A DNA stretch of 64,000 nt, from contig WTFX01000017.1 in the NCBI GenBank assembly GCA_011523825.1, forward strand, positions 1 to 64,000, in the 5' to 3' direction. This stretch comes from Microthrixaceae bacterium (GTDB taxonomy: Bacteria > Actinomycetota > Acidimicrobiia > Acidimicrobiales > Poriferisodalaceae). Under the pieces are notes generated by a model. That model searched no databases and was not told the DNA's origin. It saw only the letters and a list, made by a program, of their open reading frames with translations. Shown in pieces: positions 50,534-61,583 of the stretch (positions within the stretch are counted from its first letter, which is position 1; each line of letters starts with the position of its first letter). The translations under genes and the position numbers were made by a program.

Positions 50534-51364
50534 TCAACGACCGTGGAAGACAGGCTCGCGCTTGTCCACGAACGCCTGCGCGGCTTCCTTGTGGTCGTCG
50601 GTCTGGCCGGTGTGGATGTGGTGAGCGGCCTCCATGTCGAGGCATTCGCCCATGTCGCCGTGAACCGCCCGGTTCAGGTTCTCCTTCATGTACCGGTAGG
50701 CCACCGTGGGTCCATTGGCCAGCCGCCGGGCGATGGCGCCCACCTCGTCCATGAGGCTCTCGGCGGGGAACACCCCGTTCACCAAGCCCAGCGACACCGC
50801 TTGATCCATATCGACCCGGTCGGACAGGAAGTACAGTTCACGCGCCTTGGCCGAGCCGATCAGCCGCGACATGAACCACGTGCCGCCGTAGTCGCCGCTG
50901 AAGCCCACCCGGGCGAACGCCGTGGTCATGATGGCGTTCGGCGAGGCATACCGCAGGTCGCACGCCAGCGCCAGCGACAGGCCCGCCCCCGCTGCCGCAC
51001 CCGGCAGCGCCGCGATGGTCGGCTTGGGCATCTCGTAGAGCTTCCCGGACGTGTCGCGCTGGCTGCGCCGCTGGTTGTGCACCCGAGCGTCGTACTGCAG
51101 CGGGCTGCCGCCGCCCTCGCCGCCGGCCGCCGCCATGCCTTTCACGTCGCCGCCGGCACAGAACGCGCCGCCCGCACCCGTCAGCACCAACGCCCCCACG
51201 TCGGTGGCCGTCTCGGCATCGGCCAGCGCCGCAACCAGGCCCTCCATCATCGGGGTGGACATCGCATTGCGACGGTCGGGGCGGTTCAGCGTGATGGTCA
51301 TCACGCCGTCGGTCACGTCGACAGAAATATCGTCGGTTCCAGTGTCGAAGACACGGTCAGCCAT
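50534..51364 (-). CDS. Enoyl-CoA hydratase/isomerase family protein
   Basis: This 276-residue crotonase-fold enzyme has ITLNRPDRRNAMSTPMMEGL, LTGAGGAFCAGGDVKGM (oxyanion hole), PKPTIAALPGAAAGAGLSLA and FARVGFSGDYGGTWFMSRLI, with an Asp in place of one usual catalytic Glu. It acts on acyl-CoA thioesters, probably in fatty-acid or ring degradation. AAGGAG at the right distance picks ATG 51364 over the ATG one codon upstream. Confidence 0.9.
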   Translation of the reverse strand: MADRVFDTGTDDISVDVTDGVMTITLNRPDRRNAMSTPMMEGLVAALADAETATDVGALVLTGAGGAFCAGGDVKGMAAAGGEGGGSPLQYDARVHNQRRSQRDTSGKLYEMPKPTIAALPGAAAGAGLSLALACDLRYASPNAIMTTAFARVGFSGDYGGTWFMSRLIGSAKARELYFLSDRVDMDQAVSLGLVNGVFPAESLMDEVGAIARRLANGPTVAYRYMKENLNRAVHGDMGECLDMEAAHHIHTGQTDDHKEAAQAFVDKREPVFHGR

Positions 51365-51427
51365 CATGTTCTCCTTGCTCTGCATCTGGCCCCCGCAGTA
51401 TCGCGAACCCCTGTGACACGTGCCCGA

Positions 51428-52909
51428 TCAACGCCCGTCGTTGGTCGGGAACGAGCCAAGCGTTACCTCGATGACTCGCCTGGACCCGTCGGGCCCGACC
51501 AGCGTCACCTCTGCTGAGTCGCCTGGCACCAGCGCCAGTATCTCCGTCACCAGGTCGAGGCTGGTCTCGATCCGCACACCGTTCAACGCCACGATCACGT
51601 CGCCGACCACGATGCCCGCCGCATCGGCCGCCTCGCCCTCCACCACCACGACGACCACCGCGCCCGAGGTCACACCCGGCGGCAACCGGATATCGGGCGG
51701 CTCGTCTCCCGTGTCTTGGCCGGGCTCGACGGTCTCGGGCCCCGCATCGCCCAAGTCCTCGAGATCGGGGGGACCTTGGGTTGCCTGCCACTCGACCAGC
51801 GTGTCCACTGACACGAGGCTCACGCCGAAGAATGCCCGCGCCTGCACGATGCCCTCGAGCAGCTGGTCGATCACCGGACGGGCATGATCGATCGAGACTG
51901 CGTAGCCGATGCCCTCCACGAAGCCGCCGGCGATAGCGGTGTTGATGCCGATGACTTCACCGGCCGCATTCACCAGCGGCCCCCCGGAATTGCCGGGGTT
52001 GATGGCCGCGTCGGTCTGGATCAGCCGCACCAAGCGCTTGCCGTCGTCCAGCTCGATCGAGCGGTTCAGGCCCGACACGATCCCTGCCGTGACGGTCGGC
52101 TCGCCGACGATGCCGATGGCGTTGCCGATGGCGATCACCTCGTCGCCGACTTCCACACCCGCACTCGAGCCCAACGGGACTGTCGGCAGATTGGCGACCT
52201 CCACTTGCAGCACAGCCAGATCGCGGGTCGTGTCGACCCCGATGGCCTCAGCCCGCGTGCGCTCGCCGCCGAAGAACCGCACCTCGATGCTCTCGGCGTT
52301 CTCGACCACATGCGCATTGGTGACGATCAAGCCGTCAGAGGTGACGATGAAGCCCGATCCTCCCCCGTCGCCGCCGTCGGGCGTCATGACATCGACAATC
52401 ACCACGGCCTCTTGCACGGCCTCCAGCACGGCCTTCACGTTGATGTGCGCGAGACGATCGCCCAGCGGCGCGCCCGCGCCGGCAATCCCGCCTTCGAGCA
52501 ACTGCGACAGGTAGGAATCCCCGTTCCCGATGCTGTTCAGCAGGGCCTCGTCCCTGCTTGCGGCAGATGCGACACCGCCGATGGCGGAAGACGCACCGCC
52601 GCCATCGGCTTCCGAGACAGACACGGCAACCGCAGCCGTTGCTTCATCAGCGTCCTGCGAAGCTGCCGCAGACGTTGCCGGCGTCTGGGAGGCACTGCCG
52701 TCGCCGGCGACGACAGATGACCCGTCGTCGCCGGCCAGCACGATGACCAGGAGCAACCCGGCCGTCAGCGCCCCGATGAGCGCCCCCACCGCACCCGCAA
52801 TGCCGACCAGCAGGCAGCCTGGCCGCCTCGCCGATCCGCTGGGTTCGGCCAGCGTCTCGGTCGCGAACTCCGGCTCTGCTGGTTCGACGGGGGAATCCTG
52901 GTCGACCAT
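51428..52909 (-). CDS. HtrA/DegP-like membrane serine protease with PDZ
   Basis: This 493-residue protein has a cytoplasmic tail, one membrane span (about 32-60), a low-complexity linker and a trypsin-like protease with His200 (TNAHVV), Asp230 (TTRDLAVLQV) and Ser308 (GNSGGP). A PDZ domain (about 385-475) follows. It is a surface quality-control protease acting outside the membrane. Its ATG shares a base with the phosphotransferase stop (TGATG), an unusual operon partner. Confidence 0.92.
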   Translation of the reverse strand: MVDQDSPVEPAEPEFATETLAEPSGSARRPGCLLVGIAGAVGALIGALTAGLLLVIVLAGDDGSSVVAGDGSASQTPATSAAASQDADEATAAVAVSVSEADGGGASSAIGGVASAASRDEALLNSIGNGDSYLSQLLEGGIAGAGAPLGDRLAHINVKAVLEAVQEAVVIVDVMTPDGGDGGGSGFIVTSDGLIVTNAHVVENAESIEVRFFGGERTRAEAIGVDTTRDLAVLQVEVANLPTVPLGSSAGVEVGDEVIAIGNAIGIVGEPTVTAGIVSGLNRSIELDDGKRLVRLIQTDAAINPGNSGGPLVNAAGEVIGINTAIAGGFVEGIGYAVSIDHARPVIDQLLEGIVQARAFFGVSLVSVDTLVEWQATQGPPDLEDLGDAGPETVEPGQDTGDEPPDIRLPPGVTSGAVVVVVVEGEAADAAGIVVGDVIVALNGVRIETSLDLVTEILALVPGDSAEVTLVGPDGSRRVIEVTLGSFPTNDGR

Positions 52910-53946
52910 CAGCGAACGGCGAGGCGTTCGGCTGCGCTGGTCGACAAGAAATCGACGTTCTCACGGAACTGATCGGTGTCGGTTTCCTCGGCGTCTGCCA
53001 TCGCCCCGCGCAGGTACCGGTTGAGCACGCCCTCCGATATAGCAGCCAGACGCCAGTACGAGAACGCGCGGTAGTAGTCGACCTGCGACAGGTCGCGCCC
53101 CGATGCATCCGCGTACCAGTCGAGCATCTCGCTGCGAGACGCGAACCCGCCCGCCTGCGTGGGTGCCGAGGTGCCCGCCGACAGCTCATCGGGCGACACC
53201 CAGTTGTTCATCAGGTAGCCCACGTCGGCCATCGGATCGCCGAGCGTGCAGAGCTCCCAGTCGAGCACCGCCACGATGTCGCCGTGCCCATCAGAATTGG
53301 TCCCGGAGATCATGTTCCCCAGCCGGTAGTCGCCATGAACAATTGCCGAGCCGACCTGTTCGGGCTTGCGGGCCTCCAGCTCGGCGGCGACGTCGTCCAT
53401 GATCGGCAGCTCACGGGTCTTGGACTGTTCCCATTGGCGCTTCCAGCGACGCAGCTGCCGGCCCAGGTAGTCCTCCCGTCGGCCCAAGTCGCCCAGCCCC
53501 ACATCGTCGGGCTCGATCGCGTGCAGCTCAGCCAGCACATCGGCCGCCCGGCGGCTCAGCGGCACGCGCTCGGCATCAGGCACCAGCGTCGATTCGTCGG
53601 CGGAATGCAGCACCGCCCCGTCCTCGTAGCTCATGACGTAGAACGGCGCCTCGTTCACCGTCTCGTCGGTGCACAGCGCGATCGCCCGGGGCACCGGCAC
53701 ATCGGTCTGCCCCACGCCCGAGATGATCTTGTGCTCACGGCCCATGTCGTGCGCCGTGGCCAGCACATGACCTAGGGGCGGCCGCCGCAGCACCACCGAC
53801 GAGCCGTCGGCGCAGTGCACCCGGTAGGTCAGGTTCGAACGCCCGCCCGCGATCAGCTCAAAACGCAGCGGCTGGACGGCCTGGGGCACATGGGCGGCGA
53901 ACCACTCGCTGACCGCAGCGGCATCGATGCCCGCCGGCATGTTCAT
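52909..53946 (-). CDS. Phosphotransferase family protein (ACAD10/11 kinase-like)
   Basis: This 345-residue APH-fold kinase has FELIAGGRSNLTYRVH, VVLRRPPLG, catalytic loop VHGDYRLGNM and metal loop VLDWELCTLGDPMADVG. Members phosphorylate small molecules and are often found with acyl-CoA enzymes, where some act on 4-hydroxyacids. ATG 53946 overlaps the dehydrogenase stop (ATGA), fitting a shared fatty or hydroxy-acid pathway. Confidence 0.88.
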   Translation of the reverse strand: MNMPAGIDAAAVSEWFAAHVPQAVQPLRFELIAGGRSNLTYRVHCADGSSVVLRRPPLGHVLATAHDMGREHKIISGVGQTDVPVPRAIALCTDETVNEAPFYVMSYEDGAVLHSADESTLVPDAERVPLSRRAADVLAELHAIEPDDVGLGDLGRREDYLGRQLRRWKRQWEQSKTRELPIMDDVAAELEARKPEQVGSAIVHGDYRLGNMISGTNSDGHGDIVAVLDWELCTLGDPMADVGYLMNNWVSPDELSAGTSAPTQAGGFASRSEMLDWYADASGRDLSQVDYYRAFSYWRLAAISEGVLNRYLRGAMADAEETDTDQFRENVDFLSTSAAERLAVR

Positions 53947-54794
53947 CCGTAGGTGTAGAAGCCCCGGCCGGTCTTGCGCCCCAGCAGCCCGGCGTCGCAC
54001 ATGCGGCTGAGCATCGGCGGCGGGGCGTAGAGCTGCTCGCGGAACTCCTCGTACAGCGACTCTGCCACCGCCAGCGTCGTATCCAAGCCGATCAGGTCGC
54101 ACAGGGCCAGCGGCCCCATCGGGTGGTTGCAGCCCAGCACCATGCCGGCATCGATGTCCTCGGTGGAGGCGAAACCCGATTCGAGCATCCGGATCGCCGA
54201 CAGGATGTAGGGGATCAGCAGGGCGTTCACCACGAACCCGGCCCGGTCCTGGCTATCCACCACGCGCTTGCCGAGCCGTTCTGATGCGAATGACCGGCAG
54301 CGCTCTGCCGTCTCCTCACCGGTCAGCAGCGACGAGATGACCTCCACCAGCCCCATCACCGGCACAGGATTGAAGAAGTGCATGCCGATGACCTGAGCCG
54401 GTCGGTCGGTGGCCATGGCCAGCTTCATGATCGGGATGGCCGACGTGTTGGAGGCCATCACGGCGTTGGGATCGTCGAGCACTTTGGACAGCCGGCCGAA
54501 CACCTCCAGCTTGGCTGGCTCAGACTCGACCACTGCTTCGATCACGAACTCACGATCGGCCAGCTCGTCGAGATCGAGGCCGAACGACATGGCGCCCAGC
54601 GCCGATTCCCGTCCGGCATCGTCGAGCTTGCCGGCATTGACCGCTCGGTTCAGGCTCTTCTCGATGCGGGCCATGCCGGCGGTCAGCGCATCCTCGTTGA
54701 CCTCCACGACCTTGACATCGCACCCGCTGCGGGCCGCAACCTCGGCGATGCCCGACCCCATCAGGCCGCAACCCACCACACCGATCTTGTCCAT
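53943..54794 (-). CDS. 3-hydroxybutyryl-CoA dehydrogenase family protein
   Basis: This 283-residue NAD-dependent enzyme has an N-terminal Rossmann motif GVVGCGLMGSGIAEVAARSG. Other features are SNTSAIPIMKLA, IGMHFFNPVPVMGLVEVISS (catalytic His) and DRAGFVVNALLIPYI. It oxidises 3-hydroxyacyl-CoA. It is the first of three coupled genes (dehydrogenase, phosphotransferase, HtrA). Confidence 0.92.
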   Translation of the reverse strand: MDKIGVVGCGLMGSGIAEVAARSGCDVKVVEVNEDALTAGMARIEKSLNRAVNAGKLDDAGRESALGAMSFGLDLDELADREFVIEAVVESEPAKLEVFGRLSKVLDDPNAVMASNTSAIPIMKLAMATDRPAQVIGMHFFNPVPVMGLVEVISSLLTGEETAERCRSFASERLGKRVVDSQDRAGFVVNALLIPYILSAIRMLESGFASTEDIDAGMVLGCNHPMGPLALCDLIGLDTTLAVAESLYEEFREQLYAPPPMLSRMCDAGLLGRKTGRGFYTYG

Positions 54795-54865
54795 GAGCCC
54801 CTGTCCTCACTCGACGCCGTGGGCAATCTACCCGTCTGCGTCCGCCGGGTCCCCGGCGAGTTGAC

Positions 54866-55267
54866 CTAGCCGGCCTGCTGGGAGCGCTCGATGGCGCCGC
54901 TCACGGCGGCCACCACCTCGTCGGCCGTCGCGCCCGGAGTCAGCACCGCCGCCATACCCGCCTCGCGCATCGCCTCAAGGTCACCGTCGGGCACGATGCC
55001 TCCCAGGATCACCGGGATGTTCTCGGCGCCGGCCTCGCGCAGTCGCTGGGTCACGAGCGGCATCAGTGCCTCGTGCGCCCCTGACAGCATCGAGATGCCG
55101 ATGGCGTCAACGTCCTCGTCGACCGCGGCGGCCACCACGCTCTCGGGCGTCTGGAACAGGCCGGTGTAGATGACTTCAAACCCGGCGTCGCGCAGCATGC
55201 GGGCCACCACCTTGACGCCGCGGTCATGCCCGTCAAGACCGAGCTTCGCGATCAGCACCCGAGACAC
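54866..55267 (-). CDS. Cobalamin-binding protein (methylmalonyl-CoA mutase C-terminal type)
   Basis: This 133-residue B12-binding domain has the axial-ligand motif LGLDGHDRG (DxHxxG), then [13 protein letters not shown] [33 protein letters not shown] and [11 protein letters not shown]. It would be the small, separate B12-binding subunit of an acyl-CoA mutase; the large subunit is not in this window. The GTG start is 14 bases after the stop of the upstream cyclase gene, so it may be co-expressed with it. Confidence 0.9.
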   Translation of the reverse strand: MSRVLIAKLGLDGHDRGVKVVARMLRDAGFEVIYTGLFQTPESVVAAAVDEDVDAIGISMLSGAHEALMPLVTQRLREAGAENIPVILGGIVPDGDLEAMREAGMAAVLTPGATADEVVAAVSGAIERSQQAG

Positions 55268-55281
55268 GGCGGCGACCCTAG

Positions 55282-58200
55282 CTATTGATCCATCAGTCCG
55301 GGGAACGGGATGGCCTCGGGCAGCGGACCGGTGATGACCGGCGCCGCGGCCTCCAAGCCGGCGGCAAGCCGGAACGCCGTCTCCCAGCCGCTCGGGCGCG
55401 CCCCGAGCTGCGCGATTGCCACCTCCGCCTCCGACCGCAGCGCAGCCGTGTCGGGCGCATCGAAGCACTCGTGCCCGATGGCGCGGGCCAGCCGCACCAC
55501 GGTCTGGCTGAGCCGGCTGTCGGTGGCATCGGTGAGGATCATCACCTGCTCGAACGCCGCCTCCATCGCCGGCAGGTCCGCATCGCGGGCATGCGCCAGC
55601 GCCCGTGCCACCAGGGCGTTGCGCACGTCGACGTACGTGCCGGTGCCGCTGGCCATGGCAAAGCGGGACTGCTCCAGCGCGTCGACCGTGCGCCCGGCGG
55701 CGGCATAGGCGATCGCGAGACACGAATGCAGGTAGGTCGACGGCAAGTCGGCAGTGGGCACGGCCTCGAGCGCAGTGATGGCGTCCTCCGCCTGGCCGAG
55801 CTGCGCCAGCGCAAGCCCCAGCGAGACGTCAAGATCGCGCTGGCCGATCACCGCGGTCTGGTCAGGACCCCGTCCCGGCTCGCGCGGCCGGTGATCGGCG
55901 GACTGCTCCCAGCCCGCTCGCGCCAGATCCTCGCTGACCATCTCGGGCTGGCCCATCTGCACCGCGGCGCCGGCCCGGACGGCCCGGGCGAACCCCTCCA
56001 GCGGCTGGCCCGGCATGTCGCTGGCCCGCTGCAGGCATTCAGCCAGCATCGCCCGGCTGCGCTGCAGCTCGCCGACGGCCGCGTAGGCCCGGCCCAGCAG
56101 CCCCATCGCCTGCACCTCGCCGAAGTCGCTGTGCACGTCGCGGAAGACCTGTTCGGCAGCCTTGGCCCGCTCCACAGCGTCTGCAGCCCGGCCCGACCAC
56201 AGGCCGAGCGACCCCAGCAGCAGGTCCATCATGGCCTCGGTGAATCGCTCGCCCCGCTCGTGGGCAATCGCATGCACCGACGTCGCCAGCTCCTCAGCCT
56301 CGTCACGATCGCCGGCATGGAAGCGAAGGAACGCGAGCAGCCCCTCAGCCGTCGCCAGGCCGACCGTGTCGCCCAGATCCCCGAACCGTTCGATGGCGGT
56401 GGTGATGCGATTGCCGGCCTCGTCGATCAAGCCCTGCTCGAACGACAGCCACGCCAGGTTCTGCAGGCACCAGGCCACGCCGCTCTCGTCGCCCAGGTGC
56501 GCAAAGGTGCCGTTGGCCTCGTTGATGTAACGGTCGGCACGCGCGTACTCGCCGGCTCGAAGCGCAGCGAGCCCCCGCAGCCGCAGCGACTCGGCCGCCT
56601 CACGCACCTCGCCCAGGGTGCGGAACTGGTCGAGCGCATCGGCCAGCAGCTTGTCGGCGGCAGCGTGCTCGTCACCGGCCAGCGCTACCTCGCCCAGCAC
56701 CCGCAGCCCGTGCGCGGCCGCGAGCCGGTTGCCGTTCAGCGTTGCGAGGGCACGCGCCAGCTCGGCGTCGGCGTGGGCGCCGTGCAGCTCCCCCAGCCGC
56801 AGGCGTGCAGCCGCCCGGCCCAGCGACATGTCGATGAGACGCGGGTCGGCGTCGCCGAGCATCTCGATGGCGCGCCGGTAGAACTGCGCTGCGGCGTAGT
56901 GGCTGTCGCGGGCCGCGGCCCACGTGCCGGCACGGCCCAGCCATTCGATGGCCACCTCGGTCATGCCGCCCTCGAAGACGTCGCCGTTGGGAGCGCCTCC
57001 TGTGGCCGACTTGCCTGCAGCGGACTGGCCGGCATCGGCCCCCAGCTCCACCGCCGAGGCGAAATGATCGGCAATCACGCCGACAGAGTCACTGGCCGGA
57101 TCGTCGCGGTTCTGCGCCAGCCACAAGGCCACATCGAGATGCCGTTCGGCCCGGTCGGTCTTGGTCAGCATGCTGTAGGCCACGTCGCGCACCACATCGC
57201 TGCGGAACGTCCACACATCTGCCTCGCTGGTGAAGATGTCCTTGTCGACCAACCGCTGGAAGGTGGCAGCGTCGCTCTCGGCACTCGTGTCGGGATTCGT
57301 GGCCGCCGTCATCTCCAGCAGCTCGCTGGTCGAGCCGCCGCCGCCCAGCACCGACGCGGCGTCCACCAGCCGACGCTCGGGCGAGCTCAGCGTGTCGAGA
57401 CGGGCGGCAACCAGTCCCCGCAGGGTGTCGGGCATCTCCGCCAGCGAGCGCTCCTCATGATCGGGACGGGCGCCGGGCCCCACCACGCCCGACTCCCGCA
57501 GCAGCACGCACATCTCCTCCAGGAAGAACGGGTTGCCGCCGCTGCGCTCGTAGAGCTGATCGGCCAGGTAGGCGGGAATGCCCCCGCCCAGCAGCTCGGC
57601 GGCCAGCTCGGCGGTGGCCTCACGGCTGAGCGGGTCCAGGTTCAGCACCACCGTGCTGTGGCGGCCCGGCGGCACCGTCCAGCGCTGCTCGTCCACATTC
57701 CACCGGGCCGTGGTGATCACCACGAACGGCTGGTTGGCCAGTGCCGCCAGCAGCTGCTCGAGCACGCTGAGCAGCCGCTCTTCGGCCCAGTGCACGTCGC
57801 TCAGCAGCAGCACGACAGGCTGGCGGCGCGTCATCGCTCCCAGGAAGCGGCGCAGGGAGCGGAAGGTGGCCTCGGCGCGCCACTCGATCTCGGCGGGGTC
57901 GCCGCTGCCCACCCGCCCCAGCACGGCGAGCACCACGTCGGTGATCTCGTCGATCTCCTCGTAGTTGACCAACTGACTCTCGCCGTTGCCGTTGGTCGGT
58001 CGCAACACGTCAGCCACCAGCGACGAGACACGCCGGGTGGCCTGCACGGTCGAGTCGCCGGCGTTCACCCCTGCCGCCGTGGCGATGGCGTCGCCTAGGC
58101 AGCGCAGCGGGTTGGTCTCGTCGTAGGGCAGCGCCATGCTCTCGAGCACCATCGCGTCATGGCGGTCGGTGGCGCCGTGCGCGGCCTCACGGGCAAGGCG

Positions 58201-58977
58201 CGTCTTGCCCATGCCGGCCTCGCCCACGATCTGGCACAGCCCCGCACGCCGGCGGGCCACTGCGGTGTCGATCGCGGTCTCCAGCAGGGCATGTTCCAGG
58301 TCGCGCCCCACCAGCGGCGAGATCGTGGCGCTGCGGTGGCGGCCGGGCGGTGCCAGCCCGCCGCTGGCCAGAAAGACCGGCACCGGCTCGTCACGCCCGC
58401 GCAGGCCGATCTCGCCGCGGGGCGTGTAGTCGACGATGCCGACCGTGGCTGCTTGAGTGGTGGGACCCACCAGTACCTCGCCGGCCTCGGCCAGCGTCTC
58501 GAGGCGGCTCGCGATATTGACCGTGTCGCCCATGGCGGTGTAGTCGCCCCCGGCTCGCAGCGCCCCCACTAGCACCTCGCCGGTGTTGATGCCGATGCGG
58601 ATCCGCAGGTCGAGATTGCGTTCGGCGTTGAAGGCCTCCAGCGAGCGCTGCATGCGGAACGCGGCCCGCAGCGCCCGCTCAGGATCGTCTTCGTGTGCCG
58701 TCGGCGCGCCGAACAGCGCCAGGATCGCGTCGCCGATGATCTTGTCGACGGTGCCACCGAACGCGGTCACGTCGGCCACGAGCCGCTGGAAGCACTGGTC
58801 GATGAGATGCTTGATCTCCTCGGGGTCGGCTGCCTCGCTCATCGACGTGAACCCGACCAGGTCGGCGAACAGCACGGTGACGACGCGCCGTTCCTCGGTG
58901 GAGACGAGCAGGTTGCCGCAAGTCGGGCAGAAGCGTGCGCCCTGCGGGACCTCGGTAGCGCAGGCAGGGCACGTCAT
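55282..58977 (-). CDS. Adenylate/guanylate cyclase-AAA-TPR regulator
   Basis: This 1231-residue protein has a zinc ribbon (Cys3, Cys6, Cys17, Cys20) followed by a class III nucleotide cyclase domain (about 30-200: [16 protein letters not shown] with metal Asp39, [23 protein letters not shown]). Next come an AAA/ATPase region with Walker [12 protein letters not shown] near residue 250, and a long helical TPR-like C-terminal half. The plan is common in actinobacteria and proteobacteria and is thought to link cyclic nucleotide or nucleotide sensing to regulation. Start ATG 58977. Confidence 0.9.
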   Translation of the reverse strand: MTCPACATEVPQGARFCPTCGNLLVSTEERRVVTVLFADLVGFTSMSEAADPEEIKHLIDQCFQRLVADVTAFGGTVDKIIGDAILALFGAPTAHEDDPERALRAAFRMQRSLEAFNAERNLDLRIRIGINTGEVLVGALRAGGDYTAMGDTVNIASRLETLAEAGEVLVGPTTQAATVGIVDYTPRGEIGLRGRDEPVPVFLASGGLAPPGRHRSATISPLVGRDLEHALLETAIDTAVARRRAGLCQIVGEAGMGKTRLAREAAHGATDRHDAMVLESMALPYDETNPLRCLGDAIATAAGVNAGDSTVQATRRVSSLVADVLRPTNGNGESQLVNYEEIDEITDVVLAVLGRVGSGDPAEIEWRAEATFRSLRRFLGAMTRRQPVVLLLSDVHWAEERLLSVLEQLLAALANQPFVVITTARWNVDEQRWTVPPGRHSTVVLNLDPLSREATAELAAELLGGGIPAYLADQLYERSGGNPFFLEEMCVLLRESGVVGPGARPDHEERSLAEMPDTLRGLVAARLDTLSSPERRLVDAASVLGGGGSTSELLEMTAATNPDTSAESDAATFQRLVDKDIFTSEADVWTFRSDVVRDVAYSMLTKTDRAERHLDVALWLAQNRDDPASDSVGVIADHFASAVELGADAGQSAAGKSATGGAPNGDVFEGGMTEVAIEWLGRAGTWAAARDSHYAAAQFYRRAIEMLGDADPRLIDMSLGRAAARLRLGELHGAHADAELARALATLNGNRLAAAHGLRVLGEVALAGDEHAAADKLLADALDQFRTLGEVREAAESLRLRGLAALRAGEYARADRYINEANGTFAHLGDESGVAWCLQNLAWLSFEQGLIDEAGNRITTAIERFGDLGDTVGLATAEGLLAFLRFHAGDRDEAEELATSVHAIAHERGERFTEAMMDLLLGSLGLWSGRAADAVERAKAAEQVFRDVHSDFGEVQAMGLLGRAYAAVGELQRSRAMLAECLQRASDMPGQPLEGFARAVRAGAAVQMGQPEMVSEDLARAGWEQSADHRPREPGRGPDQTAVIGQRDLDVSLGLALAQLGQAEDAITALEAVPTADLPSTYLHSCLAIAYAAAGRTVDALEQSRFAMASGTGTYVDVRNALVARALAHARDADLPAMEAAFEQVMILTDATDSRLSQTVVRLARAIGHECFDAPDTAALRSEAEVAIAQLGARPSGWETAFRLAAGLEAAAPVITGPLPEAIPFPGLMDQ

Positions 58978-59015
58978 CGCGGCATTCTAGAAACAGCGCC
59001 GGAAACGGGCCCGCG

Positions 59016-61562
59016 TCACTCGTGCGCGATCGCATCCAGGATGTTCATGCGGCCGGCGCGGCGAGCCGGCAGCACAGCCGCCAGCAGGCCTGCCAATGCG
59101 GCAGCGGCAACGTAGACGGCGAGCGTTCCGAACGGCACGTCGACGGTGGTGATGAACGAGTCCGGCGTGGCCAGCGAGCCGGCCACGCCGAGGATCATGC
59201 CGACCGCCACACCCATCAGGCCGCCGAACGTGGCCACGATCGCTGCCTCCCACCGCACGGCCCGCCGCAGCTGGCGACGGGTCATGCCCACCGCTCGCAG
59301 CAGGCCGATCTCTCTGGTGCGCTCGAACACCGACAGCGCCAGCGTGTTGGTGATGCCGACCAGGGCGATCACGAACGACAGCCCCAGCAGCACGGTGATC
59401 ACCGCGAAGATCGAGTTGACCAGGCTCTCATTGGCCTCCCGGAACTCGGCCCGGTTCTCGCCGATGACGCCGGGGTAGCGGGCGGTCACCTCAGCGATGG
59501 CGGCTTAGCTGCGCTCCAGCATGTCGGCCTGAGCTACGGCGGTGCCGAAGCGGTAGTCGCGACGGCTGAGGTGCTGCTCCCACAGGGCGTTGTCGATCAG
59601 CCAGTTGCCGTAGATGATCGCATCGGTGTAGATCGCGGCCACCGTCAGCGTCACCGTCTCGTTGTCGGGGAACGTCGCTTCGAGCGTGTCGCCGACAGCC
59701 ACGCCGAGATCTTCGGCGGGGTCGACATGCAGCGCCACGCCGGTGAGCGGGTCGCCGCCGGCGATCGACCCCGAGATCACACCGCCGTCGAGGTGATCCT
59801 CCACGGCTTCGAAGTCGGCGGTGACGAGGTCACGGCTCTGGCCACCCACAACCATGCCGCTGAACGCCACCCGGTAGCCGACGACGCTCTCGATCTCGTC
59901 GAGGTCGCCGAGATCGTCCAGGACCTGCGTTGGGAATCCTGTCGCCGGGTCGAACTGCGAGCCCTCGCTCCGGACGAAGTAGTCGGCGCTCACGGCGTCG
60001 GTGAGCGCATCGGAAACGGAGTTGCTCACGGACGCGCCGACGACTGCGGTCGTCGCCATCAGCGTGATGCCAATCATGAGCGCCCCCGCGGTGGACGCCG
60101 TGCGCCGGGGGTTGCGGGCCGCGTTCTCGCGTGCGAGCTTGCCCGCCATACCGAACAGCGCCTGGATGGGCCGCCCCAGCATGCGCACTACCGGTTGCGC
60201 GATTGCCGGACTGGCGACGTTGATGCCCACGAAGGTGACGAGCGCGCCGATGCCCGTCAGTGCGAGCACCGCGGTGGTGCTGCCGACGCCGGCCATGCCC
60301 AGCGCCAGGCACACCACGCCGACGGCGGTGACTGCCCCGCCCACAGCGACCCGCCGGCGCCATCCGCTGCGCTCGATGCGGTAGTCATGCGCCAGCGCGG
60401 CGACCGGCGTGATGCGACGCGCCCGTATGGCCGGCACGATCGAGGCCACCATCGTGACGCCCAGACCGATCACGGTCGCCAGGATCACGGTGCGGGGTCG
60501 CAGCACCAGTGGGCCTGAGGGCAAGCCAAAACCGCTGGCACGGATGATCGCCCGCATGAGCACGCTCACCGCCATGCCGACGGCGATGCCGATCGCCGTG
60601 CTGAGCAGTCCCACCACGGCCGACTCGACGACGATCGAGCGCGACACCTGCTTCGGCGTGACACCGATCGCTCGCCACAGCCCGATCTCGCGCACGCGTT
60701 GAGTCACCACAATCTGGAACGTGTTGTTGATGATGAACGCCGACACGAACACGGCGATGAAGGCGAACACCAGCAGGATCGAGGTGAAGACGTTGAGCAC
60801 GCTCTGGAACTGCTCAGACTGCTCCTGCGCGGCGGTCTCCTGAGTGATCACCTCGTACTCGTCACCCAGGGACCCGATGGCCGACTGGACCACGGCCACA
60901 TCGGCACCGCTGTCGACCAGCACCCGAATCTCCATGAGCCGATTCCCGAAACCCAGGAACTGCTGTGCGGTGCCGGTGTCGAACACCGACATCGTCTGCC
61001 CGAGGCTGGTGTTGGTGTCCGGCGACCCGAAGTTGAAGATGCCGACCAGTTCGAAGGGCTGCGAGCGGACCGGCCCGTTGATCGTGTAGGTCTCGCCCAC
61101 CGTGAGGTTGTTGCCGGCCGCGGTGGTTGCATCGACGATGAATTGATCGGGTCCTTGCGGTGCGTCACCCTCAATGACGAAGAACACCCGTGACGAGAAG
61201 TTCATCCCCAGAGCGGGAGGGCCCTGAGGCCGGATCGCGTTGCCGTCGCCGTCCACGATGACGACGTTGCGCGCCTGCACCGTGCCGGCGACCTCGACCA
61301 CCCCGTCGATGGCTGCGACGTCGTCGAGCAGCGAGTCGGGGATCGTCGGGCGATCGGCTTCGTTGCCGACCTGCTGCGCGGCTCGGACCGTCAGGTCGGT
61401 CTCGCCGGCGATGTCCTCTGCCAGGTCGCCGAATGTCGAGCGCAGGCTGTCGGTGAGCGAGAACGTCCCCACCACGAACGTCACGCCGATCACCACCGAC
61501 AGCGTGGTGAGCGCGAAGCGGATCTTCTTGTCGAGAAGGTTCCGCAGGGCGAGCTTCAGCAC
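59016..61562 (-). pseudogene. FtsX-type ABC permease interrupted by an in-frame stop
   Basis: Without one TAA (59507-59505) this would be an 848-residue MacB/FtsX-like permease. The first part (685 residues, ATG 61562) has the N-terminal span LALRNLLDKKIRFALTTLSV, a large extracytoplasmic domain, the FtsX core QIVVTQRVREIGLWRAIGVT and many helices. After the stop the same frame continues AAIAEVTARYPGVIGENRAE and the last FtsX repeat (VFERTREIGLLRAVGMTRRQ). The paralogue at 61584 has no such stop. Translation could restart at GTG 59489. Either a nonsense mutation or a sequencing error. Confidence 0.75.
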
Positions 61563-61583
61563 TGCTTCACCCCGAGATCCCCG

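Noticed and set aside
55285..58098. 937-codon plus-strand open frame opposite the cyclase gene
   Set aside because: It is antisense to the intact cyclase-AAA-TPR gene, shows only biased composition and has no ribosome site.
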